The notes: generated from the letters alone by a model not told the origin. Positions 1 through 8,608 are shown, counted from the stretch's first letter. The stretch: 22,582 bases of DNA from Clostridia bacterium (GCA_017464225.1 JAFUDW010000056.1:1-22582); one strand, 5' to 3'. Numbers and translations are program-made.

Positions 1-162
1 TTCCTCCTCAAAGAATCCCAGCGCCAGCGCGGCGTACTGGGGAGCGTAGAACACCGAATGCGTCACCTCGATGACGCGCAACGTCGCGATCTCCTCCCCC
101 ACCGCGGCGGGCAGGGCGCTCACCAGCACCAGAACAAGCAGCAAAGCCGTTCCCTTTTTCAT
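1..162 (-). CDS. ABC transporter substrate-binding protein, N-terminal part (cut by window edge)
   Basis: Only the first 54 codons are in the window. The protein starts MKKGTALLLVLV, a typical signal peptide, followed by a short stretch LRVIEV..VFYAPQYAALALGFF. That opening (a beta strand, then a Y/F-APQYxAxxLGFF helix) is characteristic of the SsuA/TauA/NMT1-THI5 family of periplasmic-type binding proteins, which in Gram-positives are anchored outside the membrane. The start is fixed by GGAGGTG at 168-174 and by an ATGA overlap with the stop of the upstream permease gene, so it is translationally coupled. It is the third gene of an ATPase-permease-receptor operon. The ligand (sulfonate, nitrate, thiamine precursor or other) cannot be told from this fragment. 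Confidence 0.85.
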   Translation of the reverse strand, partial: MKKGTALLLVLVLVSALPAAVGEEIATLRVIEVTHSVFYAPQYAALALGFFEEE

Positions 163-971
163 GCAGACACCTCCAAATGTTTTTTCAGCGCTTTTTCCAG
201 CAGCAGCACGCCCTGGTACATGCCGGCAGCCGCAATCAGCAAAAGGATGACGGTGGCCATTACCAGATCCATCTTGAACACCTGGGAGCCGTAAACGATC
301 AGATATCCCAGTCCCGCCCGGGATACCAGGAATTCGCCCATGATCACGCCCACCCAGGAAAGGCCCACATTGACCTTGAGAGCGCTCACAAAGGTGGCGG
401 CATTGGCGGGGATCACCAGCTTGACAAGCGTTTGCAGACGGCTCGCACCCAGCGTTTTCATCAGATCGAGCTGGCCCCGGTCCACCGCGCTAAACCCGTT
501 GAGCACCTCCAGAATGGTCACGATCAGCGATATGGCCAGCGTCATGGCGATGATGGCTCCCGGTCCGGCGCCCATCCAAACGATGAAGATGGGCCCCAGC
601 GCTGTTTTGGGCAGGGAATTGAGCACCACCAGATACGGATCCAGCACGCGCCGAAGCGCGGGGAACCACCAGAGCAGCACGGCGATCAGCGTTCCCGCCG
701 CAGTGCCCAGGGTGAAGCCCGCCGCCGTTTCGATACAGGATACGCCCAAATGCCGGAAAAGATCACCCGAAACGTACAGATTGCGCAAAGTTTTCCATAT
801 CCTGGATGGGCTGCTGGTGATAAAGGGATCGATCCATCTGCGCCTTGCCGCGATCTCCCACAGCACAAAAATCAGTACAAGCAGCGTGATCTGCGTCAGC
901 AGCACCAGCCGGCGGGCGCGGACGCGGCCCTTCAGATACTGCGCGCGCTCGGCTGAAAGCGAATCAGGCAC
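159..971 (-). CDS. ABC transporter permease, SsuC/TauC-like
   Basis: A 270-residue inner-membrane permease of the BPD_transp_1 family, the usual length for SsuC/TauC/ThiX-type subunits. Hydrophobic segments occur at about residues 22-40, 80-103, 125-157, 195-215 and 235-258. The EAA-type loop that contacts the ATPase is visible at residues 168-190 (DLMKTLGASRLQTLVKLVIPA). The N-terminal region has ITSSPSRIWKTL, the familiar 'P-S/P-xxIW..L' opening of this subfamily. Translation starts at GTG (969-971) behind an AGGAGA site, and the gene overlaps the ATPase stop by 8 nt and the receptor start by 4 nt, so all three are coupled. Family assignment is firm; substrate is unknown. Confidence 0.93.
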   Translation of the reverse strand: MPDSLSAERAQYLKGRVRARRLVLLTQITLLVLIFVLWEIAARRRWIDPFITSSPSRIWKTLRNLYVSGDLFRHLGVSCIETAAGFTLGTAAGTLIAVLLWWFPALRRVLDPYLVVLNSLPKTALGPIFIVWMGAGPGAIIAMTLAISLIVTILEVLNGFSAVDRGQLDLMKTLGASRLQTLVKLVIPANAATFVSALKVNVGLSWVGVIMGEFLVSRAGLGYLIVYGSQVFKMDLVMATVILLLIAAAGMYQGVLLLEKALKKHLEVSA

Positions 972-1722
972 TGATATCGATCTCCTTCCATATTTGATTG
1001 AAATACCGATGAAACAGCGGATGATCCCGCCGTTCCATGGGCGTAAGGCCCATCAGCTCAGGAAGCTCCACCAAGCGTTTCAGCCTGCCCGGACGGCTTG
1101 ATAAAACGGCCACCCGGTCCGACATGCTGACGGCCTCCGCAATATCGTGCGTGACCAGGATAGCGGTCTTTCCCTCCCGTTTGATGATGCTATGGATATC
1201 GCCCGCCACGCTGAGGCGGGTCTGGTAATCCAGGGCTGAAAACGGTTCGTCCAGCAGCAAGATCCTCGGCCCTGTGGCCAGGGTGCGGATCAGGGCGCAG
1301 CGCTGGCGCATCCCACCGGACAGCTGGGACGGTCTGCAGTCGGCGAATTGCGAAAGCCCGTAGCGCTCCAGCAGCGCGCGGACAAAAGCTTCGTGCTCTT
1401 CGTCCCTTTTGCCGCTCACTTCAAGCCCCAGGTTCACGTTATCCCAAATGCTGCGCCACGCAAAAAGCTCATCCCGCTGGGGCATGTATCCGATCTTGGG
1501 ATTGACGCCGCAGCTCAGCGCGCCGTCTATCCTGATCTCGCCGCCGCTGGGAGCCTCCAGCCCAGCAATGATGCTGAGCAGCGTGGTTTTTCCGCAGCCC
1601 GATGGGCCCGCGATGCTGACAAATTCCCCTTCCTCAATGGAAAAGGATATATCCTCAAGCGCGCCGATCTCGCCCTCCGGGGATTGGTAGAGCTTGCGCA
1701 CGCCCTTCATATCGACGATCAA
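964..1722 (-). CDS. ABC transporter ATP-binding protein, SsuB/TauB-like
   Basis: A 252-residue nucleotide-binding subunit that powers the adjacent permease. Visible motifs: Walker A GPSGCGKTT (about residues 39-47), Q-loop glutamine in YMPQRD (82), signature LSGGMRQR (134-141), Walker B ILLLDEP with D-loop SALD (154-164) and H-loop VTHD (H192). The open frame extends upstream to 1854, but the extra 44 residues are Arg/Ala-rich and unlike the family. I place the start at TTG 1720-1722 because a perfect AGGAGG (1732-1737) lies 9 nt upstream; an in-frame ATG at 1708-1710 is the alternative. First gene of the importer operon. I see no convincing promoter or known riboswitch in 1738-1880, only a GC-rich leader with a short GCCGG/CCGGC hairpin (1766-1784). 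Confidence 0.93.
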   Translation of the reverse strand: MIVDMKGVRKLYQSPEGEIGALEDISFSIEEGEFVSIAGPSGCGKTTLLSIIAGLEAPSGGEIRIDGALSCGVNPKIGYMPQRDELFAWRSIWDNVNLGLEVSGKRDEEHEAFVRALLERYGLSQFADCRPSQLSGGMRQRCALIRTLATGPRILLLDEPFSALDYQTRLSVAGDIHSIIKREGKTAILVTHDIAEAVSMSDRVAVLSSRPGRLKRLVELPELMGLTPMERRDHPLFHRYFNQIWKEIDISA

Positions 1723-1846
1723 AACGGGTTCCCTCCTTTCCGTTCTGCGGCATCCTATGCATCGCGCCGGACGGGCGTGCCGGCCAGCCGCACCTCGCGG
1801 CGAATAGAAAAGCATCCGTCTGCGTTTTTGCCGCGCAGGAACGCAC

Positions 1847-1875
1847 TTGAACATTTTTTGTTATTTTGTTATACT
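1847..1875 (+). promoter_or_regulatory. Sigma-A promoter for the SH3-repeat gene
   Basis: TTGAAC (1847-1852), 17-bp spacer, TATACT (1870-1875) with an extended -10 TG at 1867-1868. It lies about 70 bp upstream of the GGAGG site (1930-1934) of the downstream gene and divergent from the ABC operon. Confidence 0.8.
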
Positions 1876-1942
1876 GAATGGGATGAAAACGACGCGGCGG
1901 CGCGTTATATAGACAGAAACATCCCGTATGGAGGAAACCGCC

Positions 1943-3373
1943 ATGAAAAAAATCGCAGCAGCCTGGATCCTGGCGCTTTGCCTGGCGCTGAGCCTCGGCA
2001 CGGCAGCGCAGGCCGAGCTTTACGCTCAGGTATACAATACCGACGTATTGAATATTCGCAGCGGCCCCGGCACCGAATATGCCTGGCTGGGCAGCGTGCC
2101 CCGGGACGGCCAGGTGCGCGTAACGGGCGAAAGCGGGAACTGGTATCAGGTAGCCACGCTGGACGGCTCGGTGACCGGATACATGAGCAAAAATTTTCTG
2201 ACCGTCATCAACAGCGCGTCATCCTATACCGGCAGCGACGGATACTTCGCCTATTCAGCTTCCACAGGCTCCTACGGCACCGTAAGCGGCACCGAATCGC
2301 TGAACATGCGCACCGGCCCGGGCACCCAATATACCGTTCTGGCCAGTTTGGGCCGCGGCGAGCTGGTGATGATTTCCGGCGAGATCGGCAGCTGGTATCT
2401 GGTTTCAGTTCCCGGCAGCAGCCTGGTGGGCTATGTGAGCAAAAGCTATATTTCGCTTTCGGGCAACGGTTCCCAGGGCGGCGCGTCCACGGGCGCTACC
2501 GCTTACGTCAACAATCCAGCCGGCACACGGTTCCTGAACCTGCGGGAAGCTCCCTCCTATGATTCCATGGTGCTTGGCATCTATTACAACGGCGACAGCT
2601 GCACCGTGCTGAACCGGCAGCTTGACGGCTGGGTGTACGTTTCCATAGCCAAGGAGGGCGTGCAGCGCTACGGCTATTTCCGGAGCGAATATCTGAGCAA
2701 TACGCCCGTTGCCCCCACGCAGCCTCCCGCAGGCGTCACCGCCACTGTCAACACCTGGCTGAACGGCGGCAATGGCCGCACGCTGAACCTGCGCAGCGAG
2801 CCCGGCGCCAACGCCAGCATCCTGGCCCGTATCCCCAACGGCACAGTGCTGCCGGTATACCAGCAGGGATATATCTGGTGGCAGGTCTCCTATAACGGAG
2901 CGACGGGCTATGTGGATTCGGGCTTCCTGTCCTCGGGCGGCGGCAGTTATATCCCCCAGCCCAACTACAGCGTCAACGCCTATGTGAGCACCGGCAACAG
3001 CGGAAAGCTGAACCTGCGGGAGCAGGCCAATACCACCGCCCGGGTGCTGGGGCAGTATGAAAACGGCACCGGCGTCAACGTGATCCAGCAGGGCTCCACC
3101 TGGTGCTATGTGCAGGCGGACAGCCAGTATGGTTATATGATGACCAAATATCTGCGCATCACCGGCAGCGGAAACGGCGCGGCAAAGCAGGTGGTAAACG
3201 CCAACGGCGGCACGTATGTGAATCTGCGCACATCTCCCGATAAAAACAGCTACAATGTGAACCTGCGCGTGCCCGTAGGCGCCACCGTGACCGTGATCAG
3301 CTGGGGCCAGGAATGGGCCCAGGTCAACTATAACGGCAATATCGGCTATATGATGGTATGGTTCTTAAAATAA
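1943..3373 (+). CDS. Secreted protein with six SH3b (bacterial SH3) repeats
   Basis: A 476-residue exported protein. A Lys-Lys signal peptide with hydrophobic core and AQA-E cleavage site (about residues 1-24) is followed by six tandem SH3b domains of about 60-75 residues each. Every repeat carries the hallmark 'LNIRSGPG / LNMRTGPG / LNLREAPS / LNLRSEPG / LNLREQAN / VNLRTSPD' turn and ends in a GYx..(F/Y)L strand. There is no catalytic domain, no LPxTG anchor and no membrane anchor beyond the signal peptide, so it is probably a cell-wall-binding or matrix protein; SH3b domains are known to bind peptidoglycan or peptide ligands. Start chosen at ATG 1943 because GGAGG (1930-1934) sits 8 nt upstream and the signal peptide begins there; an ATG at 1928 overlaps this site. 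Own promoter (1847-1875) and terminator (3395-3432): a monocistronic gene. Confidence 0.92.
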   Translation: MKKIAAAWILALCLALSLGTAAQAELYAQVYNTDVLNIRSGPGTEYAWLGSVPRDGQVRVTGESGNWYQVATLDGSVTGYMSKNFLTVINSASSYTGSDGYFAYSASTGSYGTVSGTESLNMRTGPGTQYTVLASLGRGELVMISGEIGSWYLVSVPGSSLVGYVSKSYISLSGNGSQGGASTGATAYVNNPAGTRFLNLREAPSYDSMVLGIYYNGDSCTVLNRQLDGWVYVSIAKEGVQRYGYFRSEYLSNTPVAPTQPPAGVTATVNTWLNGGNGRTLNLRSEPGANASILARIPNGTVLPVYQQGYIWWQVSYNGATGYVDSGFLSSGGGSYIPQPNYSVNAYVSTGNSGKLNLREQANTTARVLGQYENGTGVNVIQQGSTWCYVQADSQYGYMMTKYLRITGSGNGAAKQVVNANGGTYVNLRTSPDKNSYNVNLRVPVGATVTVISWGQEWAQVNYNGNIGYMMVWFLK

Positions 3374-3394
3374 TCGATACACGCCAAGCCAAGA

Positions 3395-3432
3395 GCGTTT
3401 CAGCGAACAGTTGAAACGCCCTTTTGGTTTTT
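3395..3432 (+). terminator. Rho-independent terminator after the SH3-repeat gene
   Basis: Stem GCGTTTCA (3395-3402) / TGAAACGC (3412-3419) with a 9-nt loop, followed by a T-rich tail (cttttggttttt). It starts 21 nt after the TAA stop. Confidence 0.8.
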
Positions 3433-3481
3433 CGCGTCAGCATACCGTTGCGCAGGCGCGCATTGCAAAGGAGCGGACAAG

Positions 3482-3757
3482 ATGCGAGCGATGACTGAAT
3501 TACCCGCTTGGGAGCGTCTGTTCAAACGGATCGTATGGCTTCAAATAGGGGATTTGAAAGGGCTGTCCATCCTTGACTTTGGGAGCGGCGAAGGCGTCAC
3601 CGCCGACCATTTCGCGGCAAATAATTCCGTCGTCGCAGTCGAGCCCTCCGCCCAAATGCTCTCCGCCGCTTGGAAGGATCATGCGTACCGGCAAATCACC
3701 GGCGACGTTTCCGCCCCGTCAGCATTCCGTGATGATACCTCCGATTTCATCATCTGA
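3482..3757 (+). pseudogene. Truncated class I SAM-dependent methyltransferase remnant
   Basis: A 91-codon frame with a good AAGGAG site (3468-3473). The translation begins MRAMTELPAWERLFKRIVW and contains the SAM-binding motif I LDFGSGEGVT (about residues 31-40), the acidic end of strand 2 (VAVEPSAQML, 51-60) and a motif II-like GDVSA...DFII at the end. It then hits TGA exactly where the family continues into the strand-4/helix region. Methyltransferases of this type normally run past 200 residues, so about two thirds of the fold is missing. No continuation is recognisable in other frames before the terminator at 3782, which suggests an internal or 3' deletion rather than a point frameshift. 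No promoter of its own was seen. Almost certainly inactive; a very small functional SAM-binding protein is an unlikely alternative. Confidence 0.75.
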
Positions 3758-3781
3758 TATTTACTAAGGTTTAATCTATCA

Positions 3782-3815
3782 AACCGTCAGCGTGTCCGGC
3801 GGTTCGTTTTTGTTT
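3782..3815 (+). terminator. Rho-independent terminator after the methyltransferase remnant
   Basis: Stem AACCGTC (3782-3788) / GGCGGTT (3798-3804), seven pairs including one G-U, loop of 9 nt, then cgtttttgttt. It lies 24 nt after the premature stop, so the original gene end has probably been brought close by a deletion. Confidence 0.7.
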
Positions 3816-3854
3816 GATTGCGGCGTCACGTTTTTAAAAGAATCATCATTCAGA

Positions 3855-3883
3855 TTGCGATTTTATCCATGATTTGCTATAAT
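3855..3883 (+). promoter_or_regulatory. Sigma-A promoter for the BspA-like LRR gene
   Basis: TTGCGA (3855-3860), 17-bp spacer, consensus TATAAT (3878-3883) with extended -10 TG at 3875-3876. The start codon is 40 bp downstream. Confidence 0.8.
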
Positions 3884-3923
3884 CATTACAGCATCCATTT
3901 TATGGTCAAAGGACGGTACCGCA

Positions 3924-6900
3924 ATGAAACGACGGATCATTTTTATTCTTCCGCTGCTGGCAGCGCTGATCGTTGCCTTATCTGCACAGGCGGAGAGCGG
4001 GCCCTGGCGTTATCGGCTGGACGCCGCGGGCTTTGCCCATATCACGGCATACGACGGGGAAGAAAACCAAATCTCTGTTCCGGAAAGCATAGACGGCATC
4101 CCAGTGATCGGCCTGGACGCAGGCGCGCTGAGCAAGGCCGATCAGGTTTACGTGCCGGTATCGGTCTGCGAGATCGCGGAAAACGCCATCGGCACTTCCG
4201 CCGTGATTATCAGCCGCCACGGCGCGGCAGCGCTGGACTATGCCCGCCAGTATGGCCTGCACTCCGAAAGCCTGACCGGCCGCGACCTGACGGCGCTGGT
4301 GGTGGATCTGACCGACAGCGATTACGCCCCTGTAAACGGAGGATTCACCCTGAACCCAGCCCTGTTCCGCGCGGTGGAAAACAGCTATGCCGTTTATATC
4401 CCGGAGGATGAATGCGCGTATCAGATCACTGCGTCGGAACCGCAAAACGACCGTGTGTTTATCAAGGTCGCGCCCTGGGAAACGCTGCTGACCTACAATC
4501 GGGTGACCATCACAGCCAGCAACCAGGCCGCCAACAGCACAATATGGCAAAATGGCATTCAGGTCAATCAAAGGCTGGATAACAGCTTCACGGTGCCGAT
4601 CCTTGAGCGCAATTTGTTTTCCCCGCTCAGCGCAGCGGCAAAGTTTTCAAACATTGAAATCGTGATGGATCTGGATACCAAAACCATGGTGGAAAACATG
4701 CTGATCGACGGCCAGCTGACCCTGCTGAATCCTGTGTCCGGGATTGCTATGGCGCTGAACAACAGCGCGGACTGCATCCTGTATATGCGGATAGAAAGCG
4801 ACGTTGCCCTTGAGACACGCTTTACCCGCAACGATCTGCTCTTTGGCAGCCATCTTGAACTGTCGCCGACGGCCAGCGCCAGCGCCAGCTATACCGTGCC
4901 GCTGATTTATGGATTTATGCTGGATCTGGGGCTTGAAATCGACGCAGCCATTGACAGGAGCTCGGACTTTTCATACGGGATCACCTCCCAGCATATCGGC
5001 TTTGAATATACCAGCGGCGGCGGCATGCAAAGCCTATATCGCGAGGGCTCTCCCTGGGCATCGGTGGAGCACACCGCCAACGTTTCCGCTGGGATCAAAG
5101 TGTTTGCCTCCGTCAACTTTGCCAAGATCGTCTCATTACTGGAGGCAAATTACGGTTTGGAAGGCGAGCTGGGCATTCATGATGAGATCGATGCCCTTCA
5201 TCCGGGAACCGCCCTGTGCAAGGATATCAGCTGGAACGCCAACTGGGCCGGACAATACGGCCTCAAACTCGGCCTGGAAAACCCGCTTGCCAATGCTTCG
5301 GTAGGCGTGGAAGCATCAAAAAAATGGAAGCTTTTCGGTCTGACCGGCGAGTTTTCCGCGGACGCAGGCTCCGCGGGCTTTCATGCTTCCGCTATGATCG
5401 ATTTTCCATCCAAGAACCTGGATATTCCCATTTACCTGTATCACACCTTCATTCAATCGGGCGATACCGAGCATTTTGAACTGAACCGAAACGGAGGCGA
5501 TACATGGGAGCATGTGGATGCCTGCACCCGCTATGATATCGACCGTCTGCTGGTGTGGGACCCGGACACGCCTATCCTGGGTTCCCTGACCCAGCATTTG
5601 ACGACAGATGACTATGTTTCGGCTTATCCGGAGCGGTTTACCCGGATCGACGCCACGCTGAAATACTGGTACGACGCGGAAACCGGAGAGCGCTGGGATA
5701 TTGCGCCCAGTTTTTCTTCCTTTGCGCTGCAATCCGGACACTTTGTGGATTGGGCCGGCACAAAAACAATGAAGGCCTGCTGGGAGGAATTCGAGCCCGC
5801 CGAATTTACCGAGCATGAATATCCTCCCTTTGATCCCACGCCCGGCGCTTCCGTGGGCGATGGTGTGATCTTCATACCGGGCCATTTCAGCGATCCCCAG
5901 GCCGTCGCCCTGGAATATATGGCCACGCACCCCAATAAAGACGCGAATGGCGATCCGGTCCCCTGGCCCGATTATCCCTTCTCCGTCCGCGGCATGGACG
6001 GCTATGCAGGCACATCGCTGGTTTTCGGCGACCGGGTCCGGGAAACTGGACAAGTCACCAACGCCTACAATCTGACATCGGTCACGCTGCATGACGGGAT
6101 GACCAGCGTGGGCAGCTTTGACGGATGCATCCGGCTGCAATCCATTGCTCTGCCCTCCGGCAATACAGGCAAAACGACCTTTGTGGACTGCCTCTCCCTG
6201 TCCAGCGTTTCCCTGCCCGGCACCATGACCGAAATATACGATAATATGTTTCAAAACTGCCGGTCCCTTCGGTCCATCGTGATCCCCGAGGGCGTGACCC
6301 GCATCGGCGCATACGCATTCTCCGGATCGGGCATCGAAAGCATCACCCTGCCCAGCACTTTGAAAACCATCGACGAGTATGCCTTCTACAATTCTCAACT
6401 GAAAAGCATCGCCCTGCCCGAAGGGCTGACCGAGATCGGCAGCCGGGCCTTTGCCGAATGTCCCAATCTGACCAGTATTACGATCCCCGCTTCCGTTCAA
6501 AGAACCGATCCCTATCTGTTCAGAAATGACACCGGAAAGGGAAACTTCCTGCTGGATATCCTATGGAAAGCGCCGTTGATGGACGCCAATATTTCCGGCC
6601 GCCAGCTTGAGAACATGACCGTGGATACCGACGGATCGGTGACCCTCGTTTACGCCCTTGACAGCAAAAACGTTACGGTACGGGCGGAAAATATGCTGGA
6701 TCAGCAAAACCTGGGCAGTTTCCACGCGGGTGCGGCGACCGAAAATATAAAGATCAATACCGGCAGGATCGACGGCGCGATCGACCTTTCGGGCGCGCCT
6801 GGCCTGAAAACGGTGGAGATCAACTGCGATTCCATGGGAGACCTGAATCTGAGCAACAGCGGCGTAGAAAGCGTGATCATCCATTGCCGATCCATGGGCG

Positions 6901-8462
6901 CGATCGATATATCCTATTGCGACAACCTGAAAACGCTGATCCTTGACGGAGAAATCGATAAGCTGACCTTACGTCACGCCATCGCATTGGAGGGCATGGA
7001 AATCGGCCCCATCAAGTCCGAGGAGGAAAACGCGCTCATCGTTTCGATGGCCCCGCGCCTTGAAACGCTGAAAGTGGAGGCAGGCACAGCGCCGACGCTT
7101 TCGGCTTTTATCAGCGAGTGTGAAAAGCTGCGGGAAATCGACCTGCCCAACAGCGTGACGACCAGCCGTTTCTATATGGATTGGCCCCGCGCCATCGTAT
7201 ACGGCAACGATTCAGAGGATCCAGTCAAGGTATACGCCCTTTCCTTTGAAAGCGATTTCGGTCAGGAAGCCGCCTCCAAAATGCTGGCGGAAGGCGCTGG
7301 AACGGCGTTCCCCATCCCTTCCCGGACGTTTCTGACCTTCGGCGGCTGGTATCTGGATCAGGCGCTGACCGAAGCTGCGGACGAGGACAGCTTTGAAATG
7401 CCCGCCAAAGATACCACGCTGTACGCCCGTTGGATCGCCGATCAGGAAAACTCCTGGTCGCAATACGACGGCGCCACAATCACCTTCCTCAACGGTCCGG
7501 ACAACATCGGCATCATTCCGGAGGGCGTCGCCGCCATCGCCAACATCGCCGTCTGGAGCGAGCTGAAGGCAGTGCGCATCTCGGCAAGCGTCAGCGAAAT
7601 CTCCAGCGAGAATTTCCGTTTTGCCGAAAAGCTGCGTACGATCAGCGTCGATCCCGGCAACACGCATTTTTACGCACAAGACAATATGCTGTTCAGCAGC
7701 GACGGTACGCTGCTGGCCGTAGCCTGCGACAACGATACAGAATACCTGTCGCTGCCCGACGGGCTGACCGCCATTGGCAATTATTGCTTTGCCCATCTGG
7801 GCGGCAAGGTTCAGGAGCTGCAGATCCCCGATACAGTGATACAAGCAGGCGTCGGTATCTTTGAAAACCTCTCCCCTGCTATCAGTGTATACGGCCCGTC
7901 GGCCGGCCCTGTGGCCGAGGCCGCCGCGGCGGCGGGCATCCGCTATAACGAGTATCCTGTGCTGTTCCTGTCGGGCGATCTGGTGCTGGGCATCAGTAGC
8001 GGACAGTTGGGCGAACCGGTTGAGCTCCCGGACGTTTCCTCTGAGGGCAAAACCTTCCTGGGCTGGAGCGCGGCCCGAAACGGCGCGCTGATCACGGGCG
8101 ATTTTATTCTGCCCGAGGGCGGTGCGGCGCTCTATGCCGTCTGGGAGGAGCATACGCCCAGCCTGGCGGATTACACCGGCCAGATCCTTTATCTGCCGGA
8201 CGCGCTTGACAGCATCGGAGCGGAAGCGTTCCTCGGCATCGCTGCGCGGGCGGTGGTGATTCCCGCGCATTGCGGCAGTATAGGCAGCCGAGCCTTCGCT
8301 GACAGCGACGGGCTTGCCTACGTGCAGCTCTCCGATGGGCTTGCCTACATCGCGCCGGACGCTTTTGAAAACTCCTCAAACGTCACGCTGGCCGCTCCCG
8401 CCGATTCTCCATGGCGCGATTATGCCCAATCGCATGGCCTTGGCTTTGTGCCGCTTCAATGA
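3924..8462 (+). CDS. Giant secreted BspA-like leucine-rich-repeat protein with Listeria-Bacteroides repeats
   Basis: A 1512-residue exported protein. Residues 1-23 form a signal peptide (MKRRIIFILPLLAALIVALS, then AQA-E). A short LRR_5-like block follows at about 30-105 (ISVPESIDGIPVIGLDAGAL). Residues about 110-690 are a large, probably beta-rich region I do not recognise. A canonical BspA/LRR_5 block occupies about 715-845 (repeats such as LRSIVIPEGVTRIGAYAF, LKSIALPEGLTEIGSRAF), then an irregular beta-solenoid-like stretch to about 1080. Listeria-Bacteroides repeats (GGWYLD...LYARW near 1139; FLGWSA...ALYAVW near 1378) flank a second LRR block (about 1190-1330), and a last LRR block closes the protein (1418-1503). 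There is no LPxTG, LysM or S-layer anchor. Such proteins usually mediate adhesion or binding of host or matrix ligands. A weak AAAGGA site (3908-3913) precedes the ATG; the gene has its own promoter and terminator. Confidence 0.9.
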   Translation: MKRRIIFILPLLAALIVALSAQAESGPWRYRLDAAGFAHITAYDGEENQISVPESIDGIPVIGLDAGALSKADQVYVPVSVCEIAENAIGTSAVIISRHGAAALDYARQYGLHSESLTGRDLTALVVDLTDSDYAPVNGGFTLNPALFRAVENSYAVYIPEDECAYQITASEPQNDRVFIKVAPWETLLTYNRVTITASNQAANSTIWQNGIQVNQRLDNSFTVPILERNLFSPLSAAAKFSNIEIVMDLDTKTMVENMLIDGQLTLLNPVSGIAMALNNSADCILYMRIESDVALETRFTRNDLLFGSHLELSPTASASASYTVPLIYGFMLDLGLEIDAAIDRSSDFSYGITSQHIGFEYTSGGGMQSLYREGSPWASVEHTANVSAGIKVFASVNFAKIVSLLEANYGLEGELGIHDEIDALHPGTALCKDISWNANWAGQYGLKLGLENPLANASVGVEASKKWKLFGLTGEFSADAGSAGFHASAMIDFPSKNLDIPIYLYHTFIQSGDTEHFELNRNGGDTWEHVDACTRYDIDRLLVWDPDTPILGSLTQHLTTDDYVSAYPERFTRIDATLKYWYDAETGERWDIAPSFSSFALQSGHFVDWAGTKTMKACWEEFEPAEFTEHEYPPFDPTPGASVGDGVIFIPGHFSDPQAVALEYMATHPNKDANGDPVPWPDYPFSVRGMDGYAGTSLVFGDRVRETGQVTNAYNLTSVTLHDGMTSVGSFDGCIRLQSIALPSGNTGKTTFVDCLSLSSVSLPGTMTEIYDNMFQNCRSLRSIVIPEGVTRIGAYAFSGSGIESITLPSTLKTIDEYAFYNSQLKSIALPEGLTEIGSRAFAECPNLTSITIPASVQRTDPYLFRNDTGKGNFLLDILWKAPLMDANISGRQLENMTVDTDGSVTLVYALDSKNVTVRAENMLDQQNLGSFHAGAATENIKINTGRIDGAIDLSGAPGLKTVEINCDSMGDLNLSNSGVESVIIHCRSMGAIDISYCDNLKTLILDGEIDKLTLRHAIALEGMEIGPIKSEEENALIVSMAPRLETLKVEAGTAPTLSAFISECEKLREIDLPNSVTTSRFYMDWPRAIVYGNDSEDPVKVYALSFESDFGQEAASKMLAEGAGTAFPIPSRTFLTFGGWYLDQALTEAADEDSFEMPAKDTTLYARWIADQENSWSQYDGATITFLNGPDNIGIIPEGVAAIANIAVWSELKAVRISASVSEISSENFRFAEKLRTISVDPGNTHFYAQDNMLFSSDGTLLAVACDNDTEYLSLPDGLTAIGNYCFAHLGGKVQELQIPDTVIQAGVGIFENLSPAISVYGPSAGPVAEAAAAAGIRYNEYPVLFLSGDLVLGISSGQLGEPVELPDVSSEGKTFLGWSAARNGALITGDFILPEGGAALYAVWEEHTPSLADYTGQILYLPDALDSIGAEAFLGIAARAVVIPAHCGSIGSRAFADSDGLAYVQLSDGLAYIAPDAFENSSNVTLAAPADSPWRDYAQSHGLGFVPLQ

Positions 8463-8479
8463 TCTGACGCCTGCTCTCA

Positions 8480-8516
8480 CGGCCCCTTTCTCCGGAACGG
8501 GGCCGCTTTTCCTTTG
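8480..8516 (+). terminator. Rho-independent terminator after the BspA-like gene
   Basis: CGGCCCC (8480-8486) / GGGGCCG (8499-8505), 12-nt loop, followed by cttttcctttg. It starts 18 nt after the TGA stop. Confidence 0.88.
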
Positions 8517-8532
8517 TTTGCGGCATTGGATA

Positions 8533-8561
8533 TTGAGAAAAACGCTTTCATCTGCTATAAT
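8533..8561 (+). promoter_or_regulatory. Sigma-A promoter for the ychF operon
   Basis: TTGAGA (8533-8538), 17-bp spacer, TATAAT (8556-8561), extended -10 TG at 8553-8554. The expected transcript start is near 8567-8569, giving an 80-nt leader. Confidence 0.8.
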
Positions 8562-8566
8562 AATGT

Positions 8567-8608
8567 TTACCGCGCGGGCCAAATGATAAAAGACGGCGCG
8601 GGCGGTAA
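8567..8608 (+). promoter_or_regulatory. 5' leader hairpin of ychF mRNA
   Basis: TTACCGC (8567-8573) pairs with GCGGTAA (8602-8608), and the inner GCGGGCC / GGCGCGG adds five more pairs with two G-G mismatches around a 14-nt loop. It would lie at the very 5' end of the transcript from the 8556 TATAAT. There is no T-run, so it is not a terminator; it may protect the 5' end or modulate expression. Function is inferred only from position. Confidence 0.45.

Noticed and set aside
1723..1860. A TPP or other known riboswitch ahead of the ABC importer operon
   Set aside because: No thiamine-box, FMN, cobalamin or SAM consensus could be found. Only a short GC-rich hairpin is present.
5316..6500. Long minus-strand frame inside the BspA-like gene (also 7212-8270)
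   Set aside because: Opposite-strand shadow. The plus-strand product has unmistakable LRR_5 repeats through the same bases.
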